Shown piece by piece: positions 18,801 through 27,281 of a stretch of 64,000 bases of DNA; the first letter of the stretch is position 1, and the number at the start of each line of letters is the position of its first letter. A model generated the notes under the pieces. The model was not told the origin of the DNA, did no database searches, and was given only the letters and a program-made list of their open reading frames with translations. This DNA is from Flavobacterium piscinae (lineage in GTDB: Bacteria; Bacteroidota; Bacteroidia; Flavobacteriales; Flavobacteriaceae): positions 143,462 to 207,461 of the forward strand of contig NZ_SBKQ01000007.1 of NCBI RefSeq assembly GCF_004122145.1. The letters run 5' to 3'. The translations under genes were made by a program, and so were the position numbers.

Positions 18801-19541
18801 AAAGCAGCCATTATCCGTGAAAAAGGAAGTAATTCGGAACGTGAAATGGCCAATGCCATGTATTTAGCCGGATTTGATGTAAAAGATGTGCACATGACCG
18901 ATTTAATTTCGGGTCGTGAAAACTTAGAAGACATTCAGTTTATTGGTGCGGTGGGTGGATTTTCTAATTCAGATGTTTTGGGTTCTGCCAAAGGTTGGGC
19001 AGGAGCCTTTTTATATAACGAAAAAGCAAAAACGGCGTTAGATAATTTCTTTAAAAGAGAAGACACCTTGTCGGTTGGAATTTGCAATGGTTGTCAGTTA
19101 TTTATGGAATTAGAAGTCATTAATCCGGAACATGAAATTCACGGAAAAATGCACCACAACGACAGTCAGAAACACGAAAGTGGATTTACTTCTGTGAAAA
19201 TACAGGAAAATAATTCGGTCATGCTTTCTTCATTGGCAGGTTCAACTTTAGGTGTTTGGATTTCGCACGGCGAAGGAAAATTCAAGTTACCGTACGAAGA
19301 AAGTCAGTATCATATTGTAGCCAAATACGGTTATGAAAATTATCCGGCCAATCCAAACGGGTCCGATTACAACACAGCCATGCTATGTGATAAAACCGGT
19401 CGTCATTTGGTAATGATGCCACATATTGAACGTTCTACTTTTCCATGGAATTGGGCACATTATCCGAATGACAGAGTCGATGAAGTTTCGCCTTGGTTGG
19501 AGGCATTTGTGAATGCAAAAAATTGGTTAAGTAAACATTAA
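15888..19541 (+). CDS. purL: Phosphoribosylformylglycinamidine synthase PurL (large type)
   Basis: A 1217-aa fused enzyme for the fourth step of purine synthesis (FGAR + Gln + ATP to FGAM). The N-terminal PurS-like part is followed by two AIRS-type ATP domains: [40 protein letters not shown] and later [14 protein letters not shown]. The C-terminal class I glutamine amidotransferase has nucleophile Cys1069 in GICNGCQ and the His/Glu pair in MMPHIERS. The length and domain order match the single-chain gamma-proteobacterial/Bacteroidota form, so purQ and purS are not needed. Confidence 0.97.
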   Translation: [1217 protein letters not shown]

Positions 19542-19585
19542 GAAACCATTAAGCTAAAATTAATCAATTGATAATTTTACTAAAG

Positions 19586-19593
19586 TAAATTTG
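19586..19593 (+). promoter_or_regulatory. -7 box of the LtaS-like gene
   Basis: TAAATTTG matches TAnnTTTG exactly and ends 18 nt before the ATG at 19612. An in-frame TTG (19591) lies inside this box, which argues against it being the translation start. Confidence 0.6.
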
Positions 19594-19611
19594 GCTTTCG
19601 TAAAATTTCAA

Positions 19612-21549
19612 ATGAAAAATTTATCTTATTTAAAACCTATTTTTACATTTTTCTGCTTGGGGATTTTGATTACTTCCTTAAGCAGATTTTTTTTATTTAT
19701 TTATTTTTTTGATAGGGTTTCAGAAACTCAAAATTATTGGTATATTTTTCCGATAGGTTTTCGTTTTGATATTATTGTTTTTAGTTATCTTTCTTTTTTA
19801 CCTTTTTTAGCATTAACATTTATTCCGGAAAGGTTTGTCCACCATATTCAAAAAATAATCAATTTTTATTTCTTGTTATTTCTTATACTAATTTTATTGA
19901 CAGAAATAGCTTCAGTGAATTTTATAAGTCAATACGACACCAGACCAAATAGAATTTTCATAGATTACTTAATTTATCCCAAAGAAGTATTTGGAACCTT
20001 ATTAAAAAGTTACTTTCCATCACTTATTTTAACCTTTTTATGTCTATTAATTAGTATCTACTTAGGAATCAAAAAAAGTAAACAACTTTTTAAAATCGAA
20101 CCAATACCTCTAAAAATGAGATTGATTTTGATGCCAATAATCTTATTTCTTTTGATTTTTGGGGCAAGGTCAAGTTTAACATCAAAACGACCAATAAATG
20201 CGAGTAATGCAGTTTTTTCAACTGACCAAATGACAAATTCATTAGGATTGAATTCATTGTATACTTTGGGATTTGCAATTTATTCAATTAAAAACGAAAC
20301 AGATATATCAAAGTTATATGGAAAAATGAATATTGAAGAAGCCAATAACAGAGTAAAAAAATACATGACAACAAAAGAAAGTGGCTTTCCATTTGACAGT
20401 ATTACTTTTTTACACATGAACAAATCAGATAGTATTTCTAAAAAAAAGTATAATGTTGTAATTATATTGGAAGAAAGTCTTGGAGCCGAATTTGTAGGCT
20501 CTTTGGGTGGATTGCCTTTAACTCCGGAATTTGATAAACTCACCAAAGAAGGATTACTCTACACTAATTTATATTGTACGGGTACAAGGAGTGTTCGTGG
20601 AATTGAAGCTGTGATTTCTGGATTTTTACCAAGTCCCTCAGAAAGTGTAGTGAAACTTAGTAACTCGCAAGAACACTTTTTTACACTCGCTTCTGTCTAT
20701 AAAAATGAAGGATATGATACCAGTTTCATTTATGGCGGAATGGCAAATTTTGACAACATGGCCTCGTTTTTCAACGGAAACGGTTTTGATAATATTATTG
20801 ATGAGACTGATTTTGACCAAGACAACCAAAGCTATGCGTTAAAAGGAACTTGGGGATATAGTGATGAAGATTTAGTAACCAAAGCCAATCAATATTTTAT
20901 ATCATTGAAAAATAAACCATTCTTTTCTTTACTTTTTTCAACTTCAAATCACGAACCATTTGAATACCCAGACGGAAGAATAATATTATACGAAAAAAAT
21001 AAAAATACGGTAAATAATGCTATCAAGTATGCTGATTTTAGTATTGGAAAGTTTTTCGAATTAGCGAAGAAAGAAGCTTATTATAAAAATACTTTATTTG
21101 TAATTATTGCAGATCATAATACTAGAACCTACGGTAAATATTTAGTTCCCATAAAAAAATTCAGGATACCTGCTTTAATCATAGGGCCAAATGTACCAAA
21201 AGGAATGACTTTCAATTTACAATCCAGTCAAATTGATATACCGCCTACTCTGTTAAGTTACAGTGGAGTGAATATTGAAACACCCATGATTGGCAGAAGT
21301 ATTTTCGAAATTAATACAAAAACAAAAGGTAGAAGTATTATGCAATTTCATGACAATTTTGCATTTCGAGTTGAAAACGATATTATAATTTTGCAACCTA
21401 AATCAAAACCTTTACAATTTAAAGTAATAAATGATAGTATTCTTAAACCGTCAAAATTAAATGTAGAACTTTCCAAAGATGCATTGGCTCATCTAATTGT
21501 AGCTCAAAATCTTTATAAAACAAGAACTTATAGGTTGAGAAAAAATTAA
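19612..21549 (+). CDS. LTA-synthase-like membrane phosphoglycerol/phosphoethanolamine transferase
   Basis: A 645-aa protein from the ATG. About five transmembrane helices occupy the first 200 residues (CLGILITSL, FRFDIIVFSYLSFLPFLALTF, FLILILLTEIAS, LILTFLCLLISIYLG, LMPIILFLLIFG). An extracytoplasmic sulfatase-fold domain follows, with ILEES (metal ligands near Glu287/288), the Thr nucleophile near 325 in GTRSVRGIEA, and the metal-binding FVIIADHNTR. The GTR(T/S)VRG context is that of LtaS/MdoB-like enzymes, which move a phosphorylated head group onto glycans or lipids at the cell envelope. The acceptor in Flavobacteria is unknown. It follows purL without obvious functional link. Confidence 0.88.
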   Translation: MKNLSYLKPIFTFFCLGILITSLSRFFLFIYFFDRVSETQNYWYIFPIGFRFDIIVFSYLSFLPFLALTFIPERFVHHIQKIINFYFLLFLILILLTEIASVNFISQYDTRPNRIFIDYLIYPKEVFGTLLKSYFPSLILTFLCLLISIYLGIKKSKQLFKIEPIPLKMRLILMPIILFLLIFGARSSLTSKRPINASNAVFSTDQMTNSLGLNSLYTLGFAIYSIKNETDISKLYGKMNIEEANNRVKKYMTTKESGFPFDSITFLHMNKSDSISKKKYNVVIILEESLGAEFVGSLGGLPLTPEFDKLTKEGLLYTNLYCTGTRSVRGIEAVISGFLPSPSESVVKLSNSQEHFFTLASVYKNEGYDTSFIYGGMANFDNMASFFNGNGFDNIIDETDFDQDNQSYALKGTWGYSDEDLVTKANQYFISLKNKPFFSLLFSTSNHEPFEYPDGRIILYEKNKNTVNNAIKYADFSIGKFFELAKKEAYYKNTLFVIIADHNTRTYGKYLVPIKKFRIPALIIGPNVPKGMTFNLQSSQIDIPPTLLSYSGVNIETPMIGRSIFEINTKTKGRSIMQFHDNFAFRVENDIIILQPKSKPLQFKVINDSILKPSKLNVELSKDALAHLIVAQNLYKTRTYRLRKN

Positions 21550-21621
21550 AAATTCATTTAATGTATGTAGTTATTTATTAAAAAATGAAGTCGTTATAAT
21601 TCATATATTGTATAAAAAATC

Positions 21622-21647
21622 AAGGAGTTGAGAAATTTCAGCTCCTT
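21622..21647 (+). terminator. Terminator after the LtaS-like gene
   Basis: AAGGAGTTGA (21622-21631) pairs with TCAGCTCCTT (21638-21647), with one T.G, around a 6-nt loop, then TTTTT. Confidence 0.8.
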
Positions 21648-21711
21648 TTTTTATTAAAATGGTTTGAAAATCATTGTTTTTTCTCTAATTTGCATAAAAT
21701 TCTATGAAAAA

Positions 21712-23487
21712 ATGATTCCAATAACCCGACTTTTTGATTTTCCATATTATCAACTTGCAAAAAACAATGTTCCTGATTGCTTGGTTACCAAATACAATGG
21801 TGAATGGGTAAAAACCTCTACGCAAGAATATATTGACAAATCGAATGCAATTTCAAGAGCTTTTATTCGATTAGGCGTACAAAAAAATGATAAAATAGCC
21901 TTAATATCTTCTACCAACCGAACGGAATGGAATATTTTTGACATTGGTTCCTTGCAAGTTGGTGCACAAACGGTACCTATTTATCCAACAATCGCATCAG
22001 AAGATTACGAATACATTTTAAATCACTCTGAATCCAGCTATTGCATCGTTTCTGATCAAGGGGTTTATGATAAATTAATTGCAATTAAAAATAATGTCCC
22101 TTCGCTTAAAGACATTTATTCTTTTGATGAAATTTCGGGTTGCAAAAACTGGAAAGAATTATTAGATTTAGGTGCGGATGTGTCCAATCAAGATGTAGTA
22201 GAAGACCGAAAAAACAATGTTAAACCGGAAGAATTAGCCACTATCATTTATACTTCAGGAACAACAGGAAGACCTAAAGGAGTAATGCTTTCTCATAACA
22301 ATATAGTCTCGAATGTATTAGATAGTGCACCGCGAATTCCTTTTAATGAAGGAACCAGTACTGCCCTAAGTTTCTTGCCTATTTGTCACATTTTCGAACG
22401 AGTTATTTTATACATCTATCAATATTATTCGGTGTCTGTTTATTTTGCCGAAAGCATTGAAAAATTAACTGATAACTTAAAAGAAGTTCATCCTAATGTA
22501 ATGACAGTGGTACCGCGTTTGTTGGAAAAGGTATATGACAAGATTTATGGTAAAGGTGCAGAACTAACCGGTATCAAAAAAATGCTGTTTTTCTGGGCGA
22601 TTAATTTAGGATTACGTTACAAACCTTACGGACAAAACGGTTGGTGGTATGAAAAACAATTAGGAATTGCCCGAAAATTAATTTTCAGTAAATGGAAAGA
22701 GGCGTTAGGTGGAAATTTAGATGTGATGGTATCCGGAAGTGCTGCTTTACAACATCGTTTGGCAAGAGTTTTCGCTGCAGCAGGAATACCTGTTATGGAA
22801 GGATATGGATTAACAGAAACCTCCCCTGTTATTTCTGTGAATGACATGAGAAACGGACTTTTCAGAATTGGAACTGTTGGAAAATTAATTAAAGGGGTTG
22901 AAGTGAAAATAGCAGAAGACGGCGAAATCCTCTGTAAAGGTCCCAATGTAATGATGGGTTACTATAAAGATAAAACTTTAACTGATGAAGTTATTAAAGA
23001 CGGTTACTTTCATACCGGAGATATTGGTGAATTTGATAAGGATGGTTTTCTTCGCATCACTGATCGCAAAAAAGAAATGTTTAAAACATCCGGAGGTAAA
23101 TACATTGCTCCACAATTAATTGAAAATCGTTTAAAACAATCCTTTTTTATTGAACAAGCAATGGTAATTGGTGATGGTGAAAAAATGCCGGCCGCATTCA
23201 TTCAACCTAATTTTGAATTTGTTCGGGAATGGGCAAAAAGACACCAAGTGAACCTCTCCGATTCTAACGAAGAATTAGTGAATAACCCTAAAGTGTTAGA
23301 ACGTTTTCAAGAGGAAGTAGATCAAGCCAATGAAAAATTCGGAAATTGGGAAAAAATCAAACGCTTTGAATTAACACCTGATATTTGGTCAATTGAAGGA
23401 GGTCATCTTACTCCCACTATGAAGTTAAAACGAAAAATTGTGAAAGAAAAGTACAAACAGTTGTATGACAAAATTTACAATTCTTAA
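21712..23487 (+). CDS. Long-chain fatty acid--CoA ligase (FadD15-like)
   Basis: A 591-aa AMP-forming ligase that activates free fatty acids to acyl-CoA. Motifs: ATP-binding TIIYTSGTTGRPKGVMLSH, VMEGYGLTETSP, and the C-terminal YFHTGDIGEFDKDGFLRITDRKKEMFKTSGGKYIAP hinge, with the lysine of the family near the end (LTPTMKLKRK). The ATG at 21712 is chosen. A TTG at 21664 would add a 16-residue tail (MKIIVFSLICIKFYEK) that homologues of this group lack. It feeds acyl-CoA to the beta-oxidation operon starting 1.4 kb downstream. Confidence 0.92.
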   Translation: MIPITRLFDFPYYQLAKNNVPDCLVTKYNGEWVKTSTQEYIDKSNAISRAFIRLGVQKNDKIALISSTNRTEWNIFDIGSLQVGAQTVPIYPTIASEDYEYILNHSESSYCIVSDQGVYDKLIAIKNNVPSLKDIYSFDEISGCKNWKELLDLGADVSNQDVVEDRKNNVKPEELATIIYTSGTTGRPKGVMLSHNNIVSNVLDSAPRIPFNEGTSTALSFLPICHIFERVILYIYQYYSVSVYFAESIEKLTDNLKEVHPNVMTVVPRLLEKVYDKIYGKGAELTGIKKMLFFWAINLGLRYKPYGQNGWWYEKQLGIARKLIFSKWKEALGGNLDVMVSGSAALQHRLARVFAAAGIPVMEGYGLTETSPVISVNDMRNGLFRIGTVGKLIKGVEVKIAEDGEILCKGPNVMMGYYKDKTLTDEVIKDGYFHTGDIGEFDKDGFLRITDRKKEMFKTSGGKYIAPQLIENRLKQSFFIEQAMVIGDGEKMPAAFIQPNFEFVREWAKRHQVNLSDSNEELVNNPKVLERFQEEVDQANEKFGNWEKIKRFELTPDIWSIEGGHLTPTMKLKRKIVKEKYKQLYDKIYNS

Positions 23488-23492
23488 TACGG

Positions 23493-23516
23493 AAAGCTCT
23501 CTTAATTGGGGGCTTT
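23493..23516 (+). terminator. Terminator after the acyl-CoA ligase
   Basis: AAAGCTCTC / GGGGGCTTT stem (9 bp with T.G pairs) around TTAATT, then TTTT, 6 nt after the stop. Confidence 0.75.
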
Positions 23517-23602
23517 TTTTGTATTTATAAAACAGTTAACACAATCATAACAAGCTTTAAATATTGAATTTGTAAATTGTACTAAATATAAAACTTAATT
23601 CT

Positions 23603-24013
23603 ATGAAAAGACATGCAATTGCCGTTTGGAACGGTTCCGGTAAAGAAGGAAAAGGAAATTTAACAACACAAAGCACCGTTTTAAACAAAACACAATATTC
23701 ATTTGGTTCACGTTTTGAAGATGGTATAGGAACCAATCCTGAAGAACTGATTGCTGCCGCTCATGCAGGATGTTTTACAATGAAACTTAGTTTCAATTTG
23801 GGTGGAGCCGGCTTTGAACCTACCGAATTGGAAACAAAATGCCAAGTCACCTTTGTAGACGGAGCTATTACAAAATCGCATTTAATACTCAAAGCAACAG
23901 TAAATGGAATTTCGGAAGGTAGGTTTGCCGAATTGGTTAAAGATGCCGAAGAAAATTGTCCGATTTCAAAAGTATTGAACACTGCCATTTCGGTCGAATA
24001 TACTTTAAATTAA
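23603..24013 (+). CDS. OsmC-family peroxiredoxin
   Basis: A 136-aa OsmC/OhrB-type protein, cytoplasmic, that reduces organic or inorganic hydroperoxides with two cysteines. Both are visible: HAGCFTM (about Cys57, in AAAHAGC) and ENCPISKVLN (about Cys120). The N-terminus AVWNGSGKEGKGNLTTQS is typical of OsmC rather than Ohr. It has its own terminator and is next to a MarR regulator; OsmC/Ohr genes are often MarR-controlled, but the promoters here are separate. Confidence 0.92.
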   Translation: MKRHAIAVWNGSGKEGKGNLTTQSTVLNKTQYSFGSRFEDGIGTNPEELIAAAHAGCFTMKLSFNLGGAGFEPTELETKCQVTFVDGAITKSHLILKATVNGISEGRFAELVKDAEENCPISKVLNTAISVEYTLN

Positions 24014-24041
24014 CTATTCAGCATTTTAACAGAATCAGTAG

Positions 24042-24065
24042 AAAGACGGACTAAAATCTGTCTTT
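24042..24065 (+). terminator. Terminator after the OsmC gene
   Basis: AAAGACGGA / TCTGTCTTT, a 9-bp stem with one G.T pair around CTAAAA, ending in TTTT. Confidence 0.8.
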
Positions 24066-24144
24066 TTGTTTTGATATAAAGACTAATACCAGTCTGTTTT
24101 TATACAATTTACATATTATCGAAATGTTAAATTTTAAAAAATAC

Positions 24145-24176
24145 TATGCGTGCATAATAAATTTTTATTATCTTTG
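24145..24176 (+). promoter_or_regulatory. marR promoter with an overlapping palindromic operator candidate
   Basis: TATCTTTG (24169-24176) is a TAnnTTTG -7 box 18 nt before the ATG. TATGC-GT-GCATA (24145-24156) is a palindrome lying where the -33 box should be. Binding there would block RNA polymerase, which fits autorepression by the MarR protein. The operator role is inferred. Confidence 0.5.
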
Positions 24177-24194
24177 AAAACGTTTGCGTAAAAT

Positions 24195-24626
24195 ATGAAA
24201 GATAAAACGATAGATTATATTCTTCGAGCGACTTGGCAATCAGTTGCAAGAATGTACAATGAAGAAGCTTCCAAATTCGACGGTTCAATGGCTATTGGAT
24301 TTGCGTTGCTTAGCATTGACAAAGAAGAAGGAACACCTTCCTCCTACATCAGCAATCGGATGGGAATGGAAGCAACCAGTTTGACCCGAACGTTAAAAAC
24401 TTTAGAAGAAAAAGGACTCATCATCCGCAAAAAAAATCCGGATGATGGTCGAGGCGTTTTAATATACTTGACCGAATTAGGCAAAGAGAAAAGAGAATTG
24501 TCTCGTAATACTGTATTGAAATTCAATGAAGTCATCCGCCAAAATGTAAGTGATGAAAAATTACAAAACTTTATGGAAGTAGCAGAGGTAATTACGGAGT
24601 TGATTAATGAGAAGAAGATTTTTTAG
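24195..24626 (+). CDS. MarR-family transcriptional regulator
   Basis: A 143-aa winged-helix regulator: SYISNRMGMEATSLTRTLKTLEEKGLIIRKKNPDDGRGVLIYLTELGKEKREL contains the recognition helix and the wing with the DxRG-like DDGRG. Flanking helices form the dimer interface. It lies 264 nt upstream of the beta-oxidation genes on the same strand. In Flavobacteria this placement is usual, and the likely role is acyl-CoA-responsive control of the fad operon and of itself (inference). Confidence 0.9.
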   Translation: MKDKTIDYILRATWQSVARMYNEEASKFDGSMAIGFALLSIDKEEGTPSSYISNRMGMEATSLTRTLKTLEEKGLIIRKKNPDDGRGVLIYLTELGKEKRELSRNTVLKFNEVIRQNVSDEKLQNFMEVAEVITELINEKKIF

Positions 24627-24628
24627 AT

Positions 24629-24676
24629 AGGAGTTGGAAGATGGGAGTTGGGAGTTTTCATCCCGAGGCTTCGGGA
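24629..24676. repeat. GGAGTTGGGAGT word array plus short hairpin
   Basis: Just after the marR stop the words GGAGTTGG, AAGATGGGAGTTGGGAGTT repeat (24629-24657). They are followed by a 6-bp hairpin TCCCGA-GGCT-TCGGGA (24661-24676). The reverse complement of the same words (ACTCCCAACTCC) is found at 44464-44493. The hairpin may end marR transcription but has no T-run. Confidence 0.5.
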
Positions 24677-24738
24677 GCAGTCGCAGTTTTCAGAAAAGTA
24701 GTAAAAAAAGAATTATTAGCGGTAATGAATCCATTCAA

Positions 24739-24781
24739 ATCCATTTTCGCTAAGCGAATAAAAGAAATCAGTGAAAATCCA
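24739..24781 (+). repeat. Dispersed palindromic intergenic repeat, copy 1
   Basis: ATCCATTTTCGCTAAGCG... (24739-24762, 24 nt) and ATCAGTGAAAATCCA (24767-24781) recur as the reverse complement at 43331-43371, with only the short spacer differing. The core TTCGCT-A-AGCGAA is a perfect palindrome, like a REP unit. Copies lie in gaps before the fad operon and after pdxH. Confidence 0.65.
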
Positions 24782-24890
24782 CTTAATCTACCTCATCCGT
24801 GTTCGATAAGATAAAAAGTGAATTGAAAGTATAAAAAATAAAACTATCAAAAACCAGCGGAAAGTTAAAACCCGCAATAAGAAATAAAAA

Positions 24891-27281
24891 ATGAAAAGAA
24901 CAATCAAAAAAGTGGCAGTCATCGGTTCCGGAATTATGGGCTCCGGTATTGCGTGTCATTTTGCCAATATTGGTGTGGAAGTCCTTTTGTTAGACATCAT
25001 TCCAAATGCATTGAACGAGGCGGAAGAGAAAAAAGGACTCACTTTAGAAAGTAAAGCAGTTCGCAACCGTATTGTGAATGACAGTTTGGCAAATGCTTTA
25101 AAATCGAACCCCTCGCCTATTTACAGTCAAAAATTCGCTAACCGAATCACTACCGGTAATACGACGGATGATATGCCGAAAATTTCATCAGTCGACTGGA
25201 TTATCGAAGTGGTGGTGGAACGATTAGACATCAAAAAATTGGTTTTTGAACAAGTAGATAAATATAGAAAAACCGGAACATTGGTGACTTCTAACACCTC
25301 CGGAATTCCGATACAATTCATGAGCGAAGGAAGATCTGATGATTTTCAACAACATTTTTGTGGAACACATTTCTTCAATCCGGCTCGTTATTTAAAGTTG
25401 TTTGAAATCATTCCGGGACCAAAAACGAGTCAGTCGGTTTTAGATTTCTTAACGAATTACGGCTCACAATTTTTAGGTAAAACATCGGTCGTAGCCAAAG
25501 ATACGCCGGCTTTCATCGGTAACAGAATTGGAATTTTCGGTATCATGAGTTTGTTTCACCAAGTGAAAGAAATGGGTCTAACCATCGAAGAAGTAGATAA
25601 ATTAACCGGTCCGGTGATTGGTCGTCCAAAGTCGGCAACCTTTAGAACGGTAGATGTAGTAGGTTTAGATACCTTGGTTCATGTAGCCAACGGCATTTAC
25701 CAAAACTGCCCGAATGATGAAGCTCACAACTTGTTTAAATTACCTGCTTTCATTGATAAAATGATGGAGAACAAATGGTTGGGAAGCAAAACCAAACAAG
25801 GATTTTATAAAAAAGTAGATAAGGATATTTTGTCTTTGGATTTAGATACGATGGAATATCGTCCGAATAAAAAAGCTTCTTTTGCCACTTTAGAACTAAC
25901 GAAAACCATCGACAAACCGATTGATCGATTCCGTGTTTTAGTAAAAGGAAAAGACAAAGCCGGTGATTTTTACAGAAAGAATTTTGCGGCGATGTTTGCC
26001 TATTGTTCCAATAGAATTCCTGAAATATCAGACGAACTATATAAAATTGATGACGCCATTAAAGCCGGCTTCGGTTGGGAAAATGGTCCGTTTGAAATTT
26101 GGGACAGCATCGGCGTAGCCAAAGGAATTGAAATGATGCGAGCAGAAGGTTATGAACCGGCCGCTTGGGTGACTGAAATGGTAAAATCTGAAAACGCTTC
26201 TTTTTATACCGTAAAAAATGGAGCGACCTATTTTTATAACATTCCAACGAAATCACAAGAGAAAATTCCGGGTCAGGATGCGTTTATAATTCTTGACAAT
26301 ATCAGAGAAAGCCAAAAAGTTTGGGGTAATTCCGATGCTACAATTCATCATTTAGGTGACGGAATTTTGAACTTAGAATTCCATTCCAAAATGAATACTA
26401 TTGGTGGTGGTGTTTTACAAGGCATCAACAAAGCCATCGATTTAGCCGAAAAAGAATACAACGGTTTAGTTATTGGAAACCAAGGAGCAAATTTCTCTGT
26501 GGGTGCCAACATCGGAATGATTTTCATGATGGCTGTTGAACAAGAATATGACGAATTGAATATGGCCATCAAAATGTTCCAAGACACCATGATGCGTTGC
26601 CGTTACTCCTCTATTCCGGTTGTCGTAGCTCCACATGGAATGACATTGGGTGGTGGTTGCGAAATGACGATGCATGCCGATAGAGTGGTTGCCGCTGCAG
26701 AAACCTACATTGGTCTGGTTGAATTTGGTGTTGGAGTGATTCCGGGCGGTGGTGGTTCTAAAGAAATGACCTTACGTGCCTCCGATTTATTCCGTAAAAA
26801 TGATGTGGAATTGAATGTGTTGCAAGAATATTTCTTAACCATCGGTATGGCAAAAGTAGCGACTTCAGCATATGAAGCCTTTGATTATGGCATTCTTCAA
26901 AAAGGAAAAGATATAGTGGTAGTAAACCGTGACAGACAAATTGCGGTAGCCAAACAAGTTGCTTTACAAATGGCAGAACAAGGCTACACCCAACCAATTC
27001 AACGCAAAGACATTAAAGTATTAGGAAAACAAGCGTTGGGAATGTTCTTAGTGGGAACCGATCAAATGCAAGCCGGAAAATACATTTCGGAACACGATAG
27101 AAAAATTGCCAACAAATTAGCGTATGTCATGGCTGGTGGCGATTTATCAGAACCTACATTGGTGAGTGAACAGTATTTGTTGGATATTGAACGAGAAGCG
27201 TTTTTATCATTATGTACAGAACGCAAAACATTGGAACGCATTCAATTTATGTTAACCAAAGGAAAACCGTTAAGAAATTAG
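24891..27281 (+). CDS. 3-hydroxyacyl-CoA dehydrogenase / enoyl-CoA hydratase fusion
   Basis: A 796-aa bifunctional beta-oxidation enzyme with dehydrogenase first and hydratase last, the FadN-like order, opposite to E. coli FadB. NAD-binding VIGSGIMGSGIACHFA (10-25); HFFNPARYLKLFEIIPG; FIGNRIG. The C-terminal crotonase domain (from about 485) shows NFSVGANIGMIF for the oxyanion hole, GGGCEMTMHADRV and GLVEFGVGVIPGGGGSKE with the catalytic Glu pair. It converts enoyl-CoA to 3-ketoacyl-CoA. First gene of the operon with thiolase and acyl-CoA dehydrogenase. Confidence 0.95.
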   Translation: MKRTIKKVAVIGSGIMGSGIACHFANIGVEVLLLDIIPNALNEAEEKKGLTLESKAVRNRIVNDSLANALKSNPSPIYSQKFANRITTGNTTDDMPKISSVDWIIEVVVERLDIKKLVFEQVDKYRKTGTLVTSNTSGIPIQFMSEGRSDDFQQHFCGTHFFNPARYLKLFEIIPGPKTSQSVLDFLTNYGSQFLGKTSVVAKDTPAFIGNRIGIFGIMSLFHQVKEMGLTIEEVDKLTGPVIGRPKSATFRTVDVVGLDTLVHVANGIYQNCPNDEAHNLFKLPAFIDKMMENKWLGSKTKQGFYKKVDKDILSLDLDTMEYRPNKKASFATLELTKTIDKPIDRFRVLVKGKDKAGDFYRKNFAAMFAYCSNRIPEISDELYKIDDAIKAGFGWENGPFEIWDSIGVAKGIEMMRAEGYEPAAWVTEMVKSENASFYTVKNGATYFYNIPTKSQEKIPGQDAFIILDNIRESQKVWGNSDATIHHLGDGILNLEFHSKMNTIGGGVLQGINKAIDLAEKEYNGLVIGNQGANFSVGANIGMIFMMAVEQEYDELNMAIKMFQDTMMRCRYSSIPVVVAPHGMTLGGGCEMTMHADRVVAAAETYIGLVEFGVGVIPGGGGSKEMTLRASDLFRKNDVELNVLQEYFLTIGMAKVATSAYEAFDYGILQKGKDIVVVNRDRQIAVAKQVALQMAEQGYTQPIQRKDIKVLGKQALGMFLVGTDQMQAGKYISEHDRKIANKLAYVMAGGDLSEPTLVSEQYLLDIEREAFLSLCTERKTLERIQFMLTKGKPLRN

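Noticed and set aside
21664..21711. Extended N-terminus of the acyl-CoA ligase from TTG 21664
   Set aside because: The extra 16 residues are hydrophobic and not part of the family; ATG 21712 gives the normal start.
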